DNA of 64,000 nucleotides from Paenibacillus massiliensis subsp. panacisoli DSM 21345 (GTDB lineage: Bacteria > Bacillota > Bacilli > Paenibacillales > Paenibacillaceae): the NCBI RefSeq assembly GCF_000426545.1, contig NZ_AUFO01000001.1, positions 1-64,000 of the forward strand. Direction: 5' to 3'. Numbering within the stretch: position 1 is the stretch's first letter; every line of letters begins with the position of its first letter. Positions 31,508 through 40,784 of this stretch are shown here, piece after piece. The notes under the pieces were generated by a model. The model saw only the letters and a list, made by a program, of their open reading frames with translations, was not told where the DNA came from and did no database searches. The position numbers and the translations under genes were made by a program.

Positions 31508-33750
31508 ATAAATGGGTAAGACTGATGCTGTCGAATTGGTATCTGTCTTTTGCAATATTGTGGATTATGGTCATCTCCTTTCAGTGGCTGTCCTTTGCTT
31601 CTATATTATGGTTTGAGGAGACCACCACGATTGTCCTTAAGACGTTGATTGCTGTCGCAGTCATCAATATACTTCTTCCTTTCAGCTCCTGGTGGAAGCT
31701 GTTCCTGAAGGCAATTGCATTGCTATTTATCCTCTTCAGAACGTTAAGTGACTACTCCATTATGCTGAGTGACGGGAATGCCTTGGAGCAGGTTATATAT
31801 TTTACAGGTATGGTCACCCCATACATCTGGTATGCGATGATTGCCTGGCTGCTACTTGAGCTCATTCCGATGCTAGTCACAAATAAGAAGCGTATTCTCG
31901 TTTTTATCGGTCTGAATATTGTTGCTCTGGGGGTACTGGATTCCTTCACACCCTTCGTGCTCTGGCAGGAAGTGGCCTGGATATTTTTTGCCGGCATGGG
32001 CTGGCTTGTGACCAAGCATTTTGAGCAATTTAGACAGCGTTACCCGCAGGGCTGGCGCAATTTGCGACGTTATCCGTTCAAGATTACCGCCAATATTGCG
32101 ATAATTTTCTCGTTGGTCATTGTGGCTGGCGTTAATATGCCTGAGGTTCCTCCTTCATTAATGGATCCCTATACAGCCTGGAGAAATATGTCTGGTACAG
32201 GTACGGCAGGTGGGAATGGGGTGACGGGATCACCAGTACAGCAGATGAATTCGGAATCCGGATACAGCCGTCAGGACAATCGTCTAGGGGGCGGCTTTAA
32301 TTTTGACTACTCACCTGTTATGACAGTCATCACCAATCAGCGCAGCTACTGGAGGGGAGAGAGCCGGAGAGTGTATACCGGTCTTGGCTGGGCAGACAAT
32401 GCGGGTAGTCGGGCTGATTTTGAGGATGTTGCGGCTAACCAGGAGCTTGGACTTGGGGAGACTCCTTCGATCCAGACAGAGTCAGTCGTTCAGACAGTGA
32501 TGATGCAGAATGAGAATTCCTATCCGGTGCTGTTCGGTGCCTTTGCCATTAACAGGGTCGAATCGGTAGACGGCACTACGAATACAGACTGGCTTAGCTG
32601 GAAAGAAGAACAAGGCGAGCTGCACTGGAATTCTCCACGTCGTACGAATCGTTACCCACGGACGTATACGTTGATCTCCCAGGTACCTGTTATTCCGGAG
32701 CGGGAGCTCCGCTCCAAGAGCTTTAGTGAGCTCTATGGCAATCGTGATCTTGAAGAATATTTGCAAATGCCCGGGAGCTTCCCCGACCGTGTAACCGAGC
32801 TGGCAGAGACCATTACCGAGTCAGCAGATACACCATATGAGAAGGTTGGTCTTCTGCAGCAATATTTGCAGCAAAACTACACGTACACGAACAATCCGGA
32901 TCTGTCGCGTAGCAACAGTGAGGATTTTGTGGAAGGCTTTCTGTTCGATATTCGTGAAGGCTACTGCGATTATTTCTCGACCTCGATCGTTATGATGTCA
33001 CGGTCCTTGGGGATTCCTGCCCGCTGGGTGAAGGGATATGCCCCAGGCCAGATTACCTTTAACGAGCAAGCTGCATCTGCGTCTCAAGAGGAGAATATGA
33101 TCGCTTATTCTGTAACGAATGCAGATGCCCATTCCTGGGCAGAAGTCTATTTTGGTGAAGAGTATGGCTGGATACCAGTAGAAGCTACACCTGGGTTTGA
33201 TATGCCGTTGCTGACGCAAAGTGAGGACTCACAGCCTGTTCAGGCACCAGAGCTGGAGGAAGAGGAGCAGGTTCAGGAGCCGCAGCAGGAGACACCTGCT
33301 AACCAAAACAATGAGACAAGCATTCCGCAAAGCATCGTTTGGGTGGCAGTTGCTGTGCTGGTATTATGGGCAGGGTACATTCTATGGCGCAACCGGATAT
33401 TTATACATTTCTACATGCTTCATGTCCGGCTCGGACGTCCGCTGAATGCTGCCGAGAAAGTAGTAGTAGAGACGGAGCGATGGCTACGTTATATGAAGCG
33501 CAGAGGCTATGGACGCCAGCGTGGCGATACGCTGAGGGAAGCCGTCCATCGCTGGCAGTCTGAGTCAGCGGAGCTTACGGTTACGCTGAATAAGCTGCTG
33601 GAGCTGTTCGAGCAAGCCAGATACAGCCCCGCACAGGTGTCTGAAGACGATTGGCGCTTGGTGCGCGTATACGCAGCCCAGCTTCGGAAAGCAGGAAGAC
33701 AGTCAGGTCCTCCTGGAAGCAATGCGCATCAAGCAGATGTGAATGGATAG
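31504..33750 (+). CDS. Membrane transglutaminase-like protein (YebA/TgpA type)
   Basis: 748 residues. Seven or so N-terminal membrane spans (about 1-220) precede a large extracytoplasmic domain (about 225-600) with a transglutaminase core: Cys488 in REGYCDYFSTS, His543 in DAHSWAEVYF, and the third position in WIPVEATPGFD, where Glu stands in place of the common Asp. A Glu/Gln/Pro linker, one further span (IVWVAVAVLVLWAGYILW, about 610-630) and a DUF4129-like cytoplasmic tail follow. The ATGA overlap with the DUF58 gene indicates translational coupling. A protease or peptide-crosslinking role at the envelope is plausible. Confidence 0.92.
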   Translation: MNKWVRLMLSNWYLSFAILWIMVISFQWLSFASILWFEETTTIVLKTLIAVAVINILLPFSSWWKLFLKAIALLFILFRTLSDYSIMLSDGNALEQVIYFTGMVTPYIWYAMIAWLLLELIPMLVTNKKRILVFIGLNIVALGVLDSFTPFVLWQEVAWIFFAGMGWLVTKHFEQFRQRYPQGWRNLRRYPFKITANIAIIFSLVIVAGVNMPEVPPSLMDPYTAWRNMSGTGTAGGNGVTGSPVQQMNSESGYSRQDNRLGGGFNFDYSPVMTVITNQRSYWRGESRRVYTGLGWADNAGSRADFEDVAANQELGLGETPSIQTESVVQTVMMQNENSYPVLFGAFAINRVESVDGTTNTDWLSWKEEQGELHWNSPRRTNRYPRTYTLISQVPVIPERELRSKSFSELYGNRDLEEYLQMPGSFPDRVTELAETITESADTPYEKVGLLQQYLQQNYTYTNNPDLSRSNSEDFVEGFLFDIREGYCDYFSTSIVMMSRSLGIPARWVKGYAPGQITFNEQAASASQEENMIAYSVTNADAHSWAEVYFGEEYGWIPVEATPGFDMPLLTQSEDSQPVQAPELEEEEQVQEPQQETPANQNNETSIPQSIVWVAVAVLVLWAGYILWRNRIFIHFYMLHVRLGRPLNAAEKVVVETERWLRYMKRRGYGRQRGDTLREAVHRWQSESAELTVTLNKLLELFEQARYSPAQVSEDDWRLVRVYAAQLRKAGRQSGPPGSNAHQADVNG

Positions 33751-33759
33751 CAAGTGAGG

Positions 33760-33788
33760 AGTCGCTTACGCTTCGTAAGCGGCTTTTT
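33760..33788 (+). terminator. Terminator of the moxR operon
   Basis: AGTCGCTTACG and CGTAAGCGGCT pair over a CTT loop, followed by TTTTT. Confidence 0.9.
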
Positions 33789-33814
33789 ACTAAGCTCCCG
33801 TAATATGGTATAGT
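33786..33814 (+). promoter_or_regulatory. Possible promoter for yqeG
   Basis: TTTACT (33786-33791), 17 bases, TATAGT (33809-33814). The -35 lies in the U-tract of the preceding terminator. The leader would be only about 20 bases. Confidence 0.45.
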
Positions 33815-33841
33815 TTGTCGTATGAAGCTGAGGTGACCGAA

Positions 33842-34369
33842 TTGTTTGAATTGTTCATGCCCAAATTGCGGGTAGATACAGTGTTTGACATTGATCTAGA
33901 GGGACTATACGCCCAAGGATACCGTGGTATTATCACGGATCTGGATAACACGCTTGTAGGAGCCAAAGCACCTAACGCAACTCCCGAGCTCATTGCATGG
34001 TTCGAGAAGGTGAAGAAGGCCGGCTTCAAGCTTATTATTGTGTCCAATAATAAATTGAATCGTGTATCACTATTTGCTACGCCACTGGATATCCAATTCA
34101 TTCATGGCGCAAGAAAACCTACGAACAAGGCATTCCGCCAAGCGATGAAGCTGATGGAGCTAACACCTGAGCAGACCATTATGGTAGGCGATCAGATGAT
34201 GACAGACGTGTTCGGCGGTAACCGCATGAAGCTGCACACTGTCCTCGTATTGCCTATTTCCGAACAGGATGAAGGCTGGACGACACGCATCAATCGGCGC
34301 TTGGAGCGGATTGCCCTGACACAGCTACGTAAGAAAGGGATTTGGCTTGAGGAGGAAAAGAATAAATGA
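33842..34369 (+). CDS. yqeG: YqeG-family HAD-IIIA phosphatase
   Basis: About 175 residues. No good ATG exists near the front; the TTG at 33842 is best because AGGTGA ends five bases upstream, with TTG 33851 and ATG 33857 as alternatives. The HAD motifs are complete: DLDNTLVGA (nucleophile Asp), IVSNN (motif II), KPTNKAF (motif III Lys) and MVGDQMMTDV (motif IV). YqeG-type proteins are related to phosphatidylglycerophosphate phosphatases; the substrate here is not proven. It heads the conserved yqeG-yqeH-aroE-yhbY-nadD-yqeK-rsfS cluster and its stop overlaps yqeH. Confidence 0.9.
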   Translation: MFELFMPKLRVDTVFDIDLEGLYAQGYRGIITDLDNTLVGAKAPNATPELIAWFEKVKKAGFKLIIVSNNKLNRVSLFATPLDIQFIHGARKPTNKAFRQAMKLMELTPEQTIMVGDQMMTDVFGGNRMKLHTVLVLPISEQDEGWTTRINRRLERIALTQLRKKGIWLEEEKNK

Positions 34370-35493
34370 CAGAATCCAAGAGGGACAACGTTAAGCTGCG
34401 CTGTAGCGGCTGCGGAATTGCTTTGCAATCTGCAAGTCCCGAGCTTCCGGGTTATATTCCGGAGAAGACCATGGAGCGCGAGCCTGTAATCTGCCAGCGC
34501 TGCTTCCGTATCAAGAACTATAATGAGGCATCATCTGTGGCTGTGGACCAGGACGAATTCCTGAGTCTGCTTAGCAAGATTGGTGATAAGGATGCGCTAG
34601 TCGTTCACATCGTTGATTTGTTTGATTTTGAAGGTAGTCTGATCTCTGGTCTGCAACGCTTTGTAGGCAGTAATCCAGTTATTCTGGCAGTTAACAAAAT
34701 TGATCTGCTGCCCAAGGTAACCAACTGGAACAAGGTGCGTAACTGGGTGCAAAAGCAAGCCAAGGAGCAGGGACTTCGCACCTCCGAGATTGTCTTGTGC
34801 AGCGCCAAGAAGAATCAGGGCTTCGAGCGTCTGCTTGAGGCTGTTGCCGAGCAGCGCGGTAATCGAGACGTGTATGTCGTAGGCGGAACGAATGTGGGTA
34901 AGTCCACCTTAATCAACCGATTGATTAAGGATTACAGTGATCTGGAGCAGGAGTTGACGACCTCACGCTATCCAGGCACAACCTTGGATATGGTTAACAT
35001 TCCGCTGGATGATGGTCATTACATTATCGATACTCCAGGGATTGTGTATCCTTGGCGGTTCAGCGAGATTGTATCGAAGCGCGATCTGGGGGCTATTATG
35101 CCGGATAAGCCGCTTAAGCCTGCTGTGTATCAGCTTGATGCGGGACAGACGCTGTTCTATGGCGCGATGGCTCGTTTTGATTTCATTGAGGGTGTGCATC
35201 AATCGTTCACCTCGTATATCTCAGGTGCGTTGAAGATTCATCGGACGAAGCTGGAGCGAGCGGATGAGCTGTATGCTACCCATAAGGGTGAGATGCTATC
35301 TCCTCCCCATACGGCTGAATTGGCTGAGATGCCTGCTTGGACGAGACATGAATTCAGAGTACCTAAGGGTGCTGATGTAGACTTGTTCATCTCGGGATTG
35401 GGATGGATTAAGGTAAACGGCAGCAGCGGTGCTGTAGTGGCTATTCATGCGCCGCGAGGAATCCGTGTGCTGATGCGACCATCATTGATATAA
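34366..35493 (+). CDS. yqeH: Ribosome biogenesis GTPase YqeH
   Basis: 375 residues. The N-terminal zinc finger has CSGCG (about 16-20) and CQRCF (about 45-49). The GTPase motifs are circularly permuted: NKID (G4) near residue 111 and the SAKK G5-like site come before GGTNVGKSTLINRL (G1) and DTPG (G3). A C-terminal RNA-binding region follows. YqeH is needed for assembly of the 30S subunit. Its ATG overlaps the yqeG stop. Confidence 0.96.
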   Translation: MTESKRDNVKLRCSGCGIALQSASPELPGYIPEKTMEREPVICQRCFRIKNYNEASSVAVDQDEFLSLLSKIGDKDALVVHIVDLFDFEGSLISGLQRFVGSNPVILAVNKIDLLPKVTNWNKVRNWVQKQAKEQGLRTSEIVLCSAKKNQGFERLLEAVAEQRGNRDVYVVGGTNVGKSTLINRLIKDYSDLEQELTTSRYPGTTLDMVNIPLDDGHYIIDTPGIVYPWRFSEIVSKRDLGAIMPDKPLKPAVYQLDAGQTLFYGAMARFDFIEGVHQSFTSYISGALKIHRTKLERADELYATHKGEMLSPPHTAELAEMPAWTRHEFRVPKGADVDLFISGLGWIKVNGSSGAVVAIHAPRGIRVLMRPSLI

Positions 35494-35526
35494 GACGGTT
35501 CACAGTCATAGTTTAGCTGAGCAAGG

Positions 35527-35582
35527 CAAATGATGAAGACAAATGATGAAGATAAATGATCAGATAAATGATCAGGATAAAT
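35527..35582 (+). repeat. 12-13-nt tandem repeat between yqeH and aroE
   Basis: Two exact copies of CAAATGATGAAGA are followed by TAAATGATCAGA, TAAATGATCAGGA and a partial TAAATA. The run ends 42 bases before the aroE start. Each copy contains TGA or TAA in several frames, so no coding is possible. Confidence 0.8.
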
Positions 35583-35624
35583 AAGCATTACAGAAATGAT
35601 ACTGGCAAAGCAGGGGGCTATGGT

Positions 35625-36500
35625 ATGCAGAAAAGGGTTATGGAGTCGGGGCAGGAGCATCGTGTCCAGCTGGGTGTATTAGGAGATCCGATTGCACAGT
35701 CTCGCTCTCCGCTCATGCATCAGGCGGCCCTGGACGCTGCTGGCATACCGGGAGAATATATTGCTATTCATGTGACTCGGGAACATCTTGGTGATGTAAT
35801 GCGTGACATACGGGTGCAAGGCTTCCGAGGCGTGAATGTAACGATCCCCCACAAGGTGGAGGTCATGAACTACCTGGACGAGCTGGATGAAGCAGCCAGA
35901 CGGATTGGTGCTGTCAACACCGTGGTGAACGAGCAGGGACGCCTGAAGGGGTACAATACGGATGGAGTCGGCTACGTAAGATCATTGAAGGAAGAGGCCA
36001 TAGCCCAGCTGTCGGGGCTGAAGATCATGATGCTCGGGGCTGGTGGTGCCGCCCGAGGTGTACTAGATGCTTTGGTTGCAGAGCAGCCGGATACCGTATA
36101 TATTGTGAATCGGACCGTGGATAAAGCAGCGAGCCTCGCAGCAGAGTGGAACGGAGCTGTCAAGGTAGAGGGTTACGGATTAGAGGACGCTGAGCGGCTT
36201 GTCCGCAAGGTCGATGTTTTGATCAATACAACCTCTGTAGGCATGTATCCAGCTATAGACGAGCTACCCTTTCCGGCTGAATGGATTCCTGAGGGAATTG
36301 TGGTCAGTGATCTGATCTACAATCCGCTGGAGACGCGTTTGTTGCTGGAGAGCAAGAGGCGTGGCTGCAAGACGCATGGTGGTCTTGGGATGTTCATTTA
36401 CCAAGGGGCGATTGCCTACGAGCATTGGCTCGGACAGACTCCGTCGATTCCTCATATGCGTGAGGCATTGCTACAATCTCTGGGCAACCAGACTGAGTGA
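35625..36500 (+). CDS. aroE: Shikimate dehydrogenase
   Basis: 291 residues from the ATG at 35625, 7 bases behind AGGGGG. Signature segments are GDPIAQSRSPLMHQAAL (shikimate binding), VNVTIPHKVEVM with the catalytic Lys, AVNTVVN, the NADP-binding GAGGAARGVLDAL, and VSDLIYNPLETRLL. It reduces 3-dehydroshikimate to shikimate in aromatic amino acid synthesis. The length (about 290) is slightly above Bacillus AroE because of a basic N-terminal extension (MQKRVMESGQEHRVQ). Confidence 0.95.
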   Translation: MQKRVMESGQEHRVQLGVLGDPIAQSRSPLMHQAALDAAGIPGEYIAIHVTREHLGDVMRDIRVQGFRGVNVTIPHKVEVMNYLDELDEAARRIGAVNTVVNEQGRLKGYNTDGVGYVRSLKEEAIAQLSGLKIMMLGAGGAARGVLDALVAEQPDTVYIVNRTVDKAASLAAEWNGAVKVEGYGLEDAERLVRKVDVLINTTSVGMYPAIDELPFPAEWIPEGIVVSDLIYNPLETRLLLESKRRGCKTHGGLGMFIYQGAIAYEHWLGQTPSIPHMREALLQSLGNQTE

Positions 36501-36626
36501 TAGCTAAAGTATTGTATGATCTACATGTACAAGGCTGTGCTTATATGTGTAAAAAGCTTAAATGAAAAGCAGTCTGTCCAGGGCAACTGTTGGAGGCAGA
36601 CGAAGCTATGAAGGAGTACAATAATT

Positions 36627-36920
36627 ATGTTAACTGGTAAACAAAAGCGATATCTGCGCTCTATGGCGCATCACCTTGATCCGATCTTTCAGGTCGGCAA
36701 AGGGGGAACCAACGAGCATCTTTTCCGCCATATCAATGATGCCATTGAGAAGCGGGAGCTGATGAAGATATCCATTCTGAATAACTGTCTGGATGATAAG
36801 CAGGATATCGCTCAGGAACTGGTCGAAGGCACAGGAGCAGAGCTCGTGCAGATCATCGGCGGGACGATTATTCTGTATAAGGAATCCCGTGATCACAAGG
36901 AGATCCAGCTTCCTAACTGA
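36627..36920 (+). CDS. yhbY: YhbY-family RNA-binding protein (CRM domain)
   Basis: 97 residues, the family length. The sequence LTGKQKRYLRSMAHHLDPIF and the loop QVGKGG are the CRM-domain hallmark (GxxG-like RNA-binding loop), with LVEGTGAELVQIIGGTIILY at the end. These proteins associate with pre-50S ribosomal particles. AAGGAG precedes the ATG. It is in the same order as Bacillus yqeI. Confidence 0.94.
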   Translation: MLTGKQKRYLRSMAHHLDPIFQVGKGGTNEHLFRHINDAIEKRELMKISILNNCLDDKQDIAQELVEGTGAELVQIIGGTIILYKESRDHKEIQLPN

Positions 36921-37061
36921 GTAATTTTGCATCAATCCCACGAGTTGTCCAATCAGCAATATGTAGCTCCAAATGAGTTCTTGTTCGTCTACCTATTGCC
37001 ATAAGTGTGATAAATCGAATGATGCTAAATACTGAACTAGATGACAGACAAAGGTGATGCT

Positions 37062-37652
37062 ATGAAAGTCGGTATAATGGGCGGGACGTTCGACCCGATT
37101 CATATCGGTCATATGCTGGCTGCTGAAGCGGCGAGAGATGGCTACGCACTAGATCAAATCTGGTTCATGCCCTCTCATATTCCACCGCACAAGCATGCAG
37201 CAGGGGCAACTGGTGAGCAACGTCTGGCTATGACACGGGAGGCTGTGGCCTGTAATTCTGCATTTGAGGTGCTGGATTTGGAGATTCGACGTGGAGGAGT
37301 AAGCTACACGATCGATACCATTCGGGCACTACAGGAGCTTCATCCTGACAAGGACTTCTATTTCATCATCGGAGCGGATATGGTGAATTATCTCGCGGCA
37401 TGGGAGCAAATTGAGGAGCTGGCCTCCAGAATAACTTTTATCGGGCTCAGAAGACCCGGGTTTGAGCTGGCGCTGGATTCACTACCTCCCTTCTTGCATA
37501 ACAAGGTTCTACTTGCCGATATGCCAGTCGTGGATATTTCCTCTACAGATATTCGGGAACGACTTGCGACAGGGCACTCCGTGCGTTATATGATCCCTGA
37601 ATCCGTGTATGAATATATAAGGAAGGGGCGTATGTATGAATTACAGCCGTGA
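37062..37652 (+). CDS. nadD: Nicotinate-nucleotide adenylyltransferase
   Basis: 196 residues from the ATG at 37062, with AAAGGTGA just upstream. The nucleotidyltransferase motifs are GGTFDPIHIGHML (HxGH) near the start and DISSTDIRERLATG near residue 165 (SSTxxR). FMPSHIPPHK is the substrate loop. The enzyme makes deamido-NAD from nicotinate mononucleotide and ATP. The yqeK gene starts inside its last codons. Confidence 0.95.
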   Translation: MKVGIMGGTFDPIHIGHMLAAEAARDGYALDQIWFMPSHIPPHKHAAGATGEQRLAMTREAVACNSAFEVLDLEIRRGGVSYTIDTIRALQELHPDKDFYFIIGADMVNYLAAWEQIEELASRITFIGLRRPGFELALDSLPPFLHNKVLLADMPVVDISSTDIRERLATGHSVRYMIPESVYEYIRKGRMYELQP

Positions 37653-38229
37653 GAAGCTAATGGAGAAGGTCTCAGAGCAAATGCCCCAGAAGCGCTGGCA
37701 GCATACCCTTGGAGTTATGGAGACCTCTGTCCTGTTGGCCCGTCGTTATGGTGGAGATGCACAGAAGGCGGAGCTGGCAGCGATCCTGCATGACGTAGCC
37801 AAATACTGGCCAGTCAAGGACATGGAGGCTGTCATTATGGACAGTCCGGAGGCTGACCGGGAGCTATTGCAGCATGAGAAGCAGCTGTGGCATTCCGAGG
37901 TAGGCTATATCGTAGCCCGCCGTGACTATGGCGTAGAGGACTCCGAAGTGCTGAATGCCATACGTTGGCATACATCAGGCCGTGTTGGAATGAGCTTGCT
38001 GGACAAGATCGTCTGTCTGGCTGATTATATGGAGCCTGGTCGTGACTTTCCAGGTGTGGAACAGATTCGTGAGCTGGCTGAGCACAGTCTGGAGGAGGCT
38101 CTCGTAGCTGGACTGGATAGCACCATCTCACATCTTCTGCAGCAAGGGAAAGTTATCTATCCGCAGACGGTGCTGACCCGGAATGACCTACTGCTCCAGC
38201 TTAAGTCCGTTAAAGATCATAACGGATAA
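37636..38229 (+). CDS. yqeK: YqeK, HD-domain diadenosine tetraphosphate hydrolase
   Basis: 197 residues. HD metal ligands are His in RWQHTLGVME, HD in AILHDVAKYW, His in WHSEVG and Asp in VCLADYMEPGRDFPG. YqeK of Bacillus splits Ap4A symmetrically to ADP, limiting alarmone-like dinucleotides. It overlaps nadD by 17 bases. AAGGGGCGTATGT precedes the ATG. Confidence 0.94.
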   Translation: MNYSREKLMEKVSEQMPQKRWQHTLGVMETSVLLARRYGGDAQKAELAAILHDVAKYWPVKDMEAVIMDSPEADRELLQHEKQLWHSEVGYIVARRDYGVEDSEVLNAIRWHTSGRVGMSLLDKIVCLADYMEPGRDFPGVEQIRELAEHSLEEALVAGLDSTISHLLQQGKVIYPQTVLTRNDLLLQLKSVKDHNG

Positions 38230-38400
38230 TCAATGATAACTAATGGCTATCGAGTGTATTGAACGATAGTCCATGAATATGTGGATGTGTTCGTTTTCAA
38301 AGTAATATAAAAGAAAACTGTTGGCTGGATATATGATTCAGGCATCTAGGCGTTTAGGTATGAAGCAGTACATCAATAAATGATTATTGGAGGCGTGTGA

Positions 38401-38748
38401 ATGGCAGTAGCAGCGGATCAAATCATGCAGCTTGCAGTAGCGGCGGCAGATGATAAGAAGGCAATGAATATCGTAGCACTGGATTTGCGTGGAATTTCGC
38501 TTGTAGCAGATTATTTTGTGATTTGCCACGGTAATTCTGACACTCAGGTGCAGGCGATTGTTACCGAGATTAAGAAGCAAGCGCAGCAAGCAGGAGGCGT
38601 AGTTAAGGGAATAGAAGGTATGGATTCAGCACGTTGGGTGTTGGTAGACCTTGGCGATGTCATCGTACATGTGTTCCACCGGGACGAACGCGAATATTAT
38701 AATATTGAGCGGCTCTGGTCAGATGCCAAAGTCGTGGAGACCGTATGA
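38401..38748 (+). CDS. rsfS: Ribosomal silencing factor RsfS
   Basis: 115 residues. IAxDLRGISLVADYFVICHG, VKGIEGMDSARWVLVDLGDV and IVHVFHRDEREYYNIERLW are the family signatures. It binds uL14 on the 50S subunit and blocks subunit joining when nutrients are short. TTGGAGG precedes the ATG. The stop overlaps the start of cvfB, a gene that does not occupy this place in Bacillus subtilis. Confidence 0.95.
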   Translation: MAVAADQIMQLAVAAADDKKAMNIVALDLRGISLVADYFVICHGNSDTQVQAIVTEIKKQAQQAGGVVKGIEGMDSARWVLVDLGDVIVHVFHRDEREYYNIERLWSDAKVVETV

Positions 38749-39656
38749 TGCTGACAGCTGGAACCTATGCCAATATTATGGTAGACCGTGAGGTCTCCCC
38801 TTATGGGTATTTTCTAAGCGTTGGTGCTCAGGACGTGCTCTTGCATTACACAGAGCTGACCCGCGAGATTGAGATTGGGGAGCGTCTGGACGTCTTTATT
38901 TTCTATGATACGGAAGATCGTATTGCAGCAACGATGAAAAAGCCTTACTTGACGTTAGGCGAGATGGCCAAGCTACAGGTGGCGGATATTCATCCGCGCC
39001 TGGGCTGCTTCCTGGAGATGGGCCTTGGACGCCAATTGTTACTGCCAATCCGTGAACTACCTGAGAACAAGGATCTTCATCCGAAGGTCGGTGATTATGT
39101 ATTCGCGATTATGGAGCATGACAAACAGGGGCGTCTACGGGCAAAGCTAGCCGGTGAGCAAGAGCTGGCACCGCGGGCATTCCATGCCCCTCAGTCCTGG
39201 GTGAATACCTGGGTCGAAGCTACCGTGTACAAGCCATTACAGATGGGGACTTTTGTTCTGGTAGATGGTGGGGTGCTTGGATTCGGAGCCATTGGTATGA
39301 TCCACTCCTCCGAACGGAGCCGCTTGCTTCGTCTTGGTGAGCAGGTCAAGGTACGGGTTACACACGTACGGGAGGATGGAAGAGTTAATCTGGCTATGGC
39401 TCCACGCAAGGAAATTGGCCGGGATGAAGACTCGGAACGCCTGCTTGCTTTCTTGAAGGAACGTCCAGGTGGCGGTATGCCGTATTCCGATATGACCCCT
39501 CCGGATATCATCAAGCAACGGTTTGGAATCAGTAAATCGGCGTTCAAGCGAGCGATCGGCAAGCTCATGAAAGAAGGCATCGTCGTTCAGGAGGAGAATT
39601 GGACTTACCTGAAGGACAGGCTGCCGAAGAAGGAAGGCAAAGGGCAGGATTCATAA
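38745..39656 (+). CDS. cvfB: S1-domain RNA-binding protein CvfB (YitL-like)
   Basis: 303 residues; the ATG at 38745 overlaps the rsfS stop, with a second ATG at 38748. It contains three S1-like beta-barrels (about 1-65, 70-140 and 145-220, the last with VLVDGGVLGFGAIGMIHSSE). A C-terminal winged helix follows (DIIKQRFGISKSAFKRAIGK). CvfB is the conserved virulence factor B of Staphylococcus and YitL of Bacillus, an RNA-binding protein affecting exoprotein expression. Here it is coupled to rsfS, so it may share a ribosome or RNA role. Confidence 0.92.
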   Translation: MMLTAGTYANIMVDREVSPYGYFLSVGAQDVLLHYTELTREIEIGERLDVFIFYDTEDRIAATMKKPYLTLGEMAKLQVADIHPRLGCFLEMGLGRQLLLPIRELPENKDLHPKVGDYVFAIMEHDKQGRLRAKLAGEQELAPRAFHAPQSWVNTWVEATVYKPLQMGTFVLVDGGVLGFGAIGMIHSSERSRLLRLGEQVKVRVTHVREDGRVNLAMAPRKEIGRDEDSERLLAFLKERPGGGMPYSDMTPPDIIKQRFGISKSAFKRAIGKLMKEGIVVQEENWTYLKDRLPKKEGKGQDS

Positions 39657-39920
39657 CTTACGGTTACGCAGTCACTGTCATACAGGAGATATAATATATT
39701 GTTTATTTTAGGCTCGATCTGAAATATCAGCTGTTGACATGAAGTGCGAATAATGTGCAGGCAGAGGAATGCTGTAGAATCAGCGGTTCATCCTGAAGCA
39801 CCATTTGAACTTGACGGCGCTGATATGAGGATTGGGCCTTCCTTATGATGAATGCCAATAAAACGAAATGAAGCTCCCCAAGACAACAGCTTGGAGAGGG
39901 TATAGAAAGTGCGGTGTAAT

Positions 39921-40694
39921 ATGGCTTCATACCGAAAATTTGCCTATGTGTATGACGAATTAATGGAGGATATGCCTTATCCGGACTGGCTTCGTTTTGC
40001 TAGAGAGGCCTGGGGTCGATATGGAATGCCCCACACTGTGGCCGAACTCGGCTGCGGTACGGGTGCCATTACGATTCCCTTGGTCCACTCTGGCTTCGAG
40101 GTTGCGGGAATTGACTTGTCCTCAGATATGCTCGCCGTAGCTCGGCAGAAGATGGAGAACACCCCGCAAGGACAGCGTCTCTTCAGGCAAGGGAGTGTTC
40201 GCTGGCTGCAACAGGATATGCGGGATTGGACGCTTCCAGAATCAGTTGATACGGTAATATCCTTTTGCGATTGCCTGAACTATCTGCTGCAGGAGGATGA
40301 TATTCGTGCTACCTTTGCCCGGACCTATGCTGGTCTCAAGGAAGGCGGCACATTCCTCTTTGACGTGCACCATCCCCGTACGTTCAGGCGTTATGATGAA
40401 GAGCAGCCCTTTGTGCTGGATGATAAATCCATTTCTTATATATGGACCTGTGAGTTGGAGGAGGCTACCTGCGAGATCGAGCATCATCTGAGCATTTTTG
40501 CCAGAACGGAAGACAAGCGCGGGGATCTGTACCAGCGGTTCGAGGAGATTCATCTACAGCGTGCCTATGATCCTGATTGGATGAAGAGTGCACTCCTGCA
40601 GGCAGGGTTCCGTGAAGTACATATGTATGCGGATTTCGAATGGAAGCAGCCGGATGAAGAGACGGCTCGTCTGTTCTTTGTTGCTGTAAAGTGA
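39921..40694 (+). CDS. yqeM: Class I SAM-dependent methyltransferase YqeM
   Basis: 257 residues. I took the ATG at 39921 (MASYRKFAYVYDELM), which aligns with the usual start of YqeM proteins. The SAM motif I is AELGCGTGAITIPL, with Asp in VAGIDLSSDMLAVA and a post-I motif in QQDMRDW. The substrate is unknown. It lies between the rsfS-cvfB pair and the leuS T-box, as yqeM does before comER in Bacillus. The 264-base gap before it holds no clear promoter. Confidence 0.9.
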   Translation: MASYRKFAYVYDELMEDMPYPDWLRFAREAWGRYGMPHTVAELGCGTGAITIPLVHSGFEVAGIDLSSDMLAVARQKMENTPQGQRLFRQGSVRWLQQDMRDWTLPESVDTVISFCDCLNYLLQEDDIRATFARTYAGLKEGGTFLFDVHHPRTFRRYDEEQPFVLDDKSISYIWTCELEEATCEIEHHLSIFARTEDKRGDLYQRFEEIHLQRAYDPDWMKSALLQAGFREVHMYADFEWKQPDEETARLFFVAVK

Positions 40695-40703
40695 TTGAAT
40701 TGA

Positions 40704-40733
40704 TTGACTTTATGGATACTTTTCAACTATAAT
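40704..40733 (+). promoter_or_regulatory. Sigma-A promoter of the leuS T-box leader
   Basis: TTGACT (40704-40709), 18 bases, TATAAT (40728-40733). It begins 10 bases after the yqeM stop. Confidence 0.75.
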
Positions 40734-40784
40734 AAGGCGAAAATTAGTGCTTCTAACGTAAGGCACTATAGCATAGGTAATCCA

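Noticed and set aside
35527-35582. Short repeats considered as a CRISPR array
   Set aside because: Units are 12-13 nt without spacers; CRISPR repeats are longer and separated by unique sequence. The same holds for 29164-29216 and 54043-54102.
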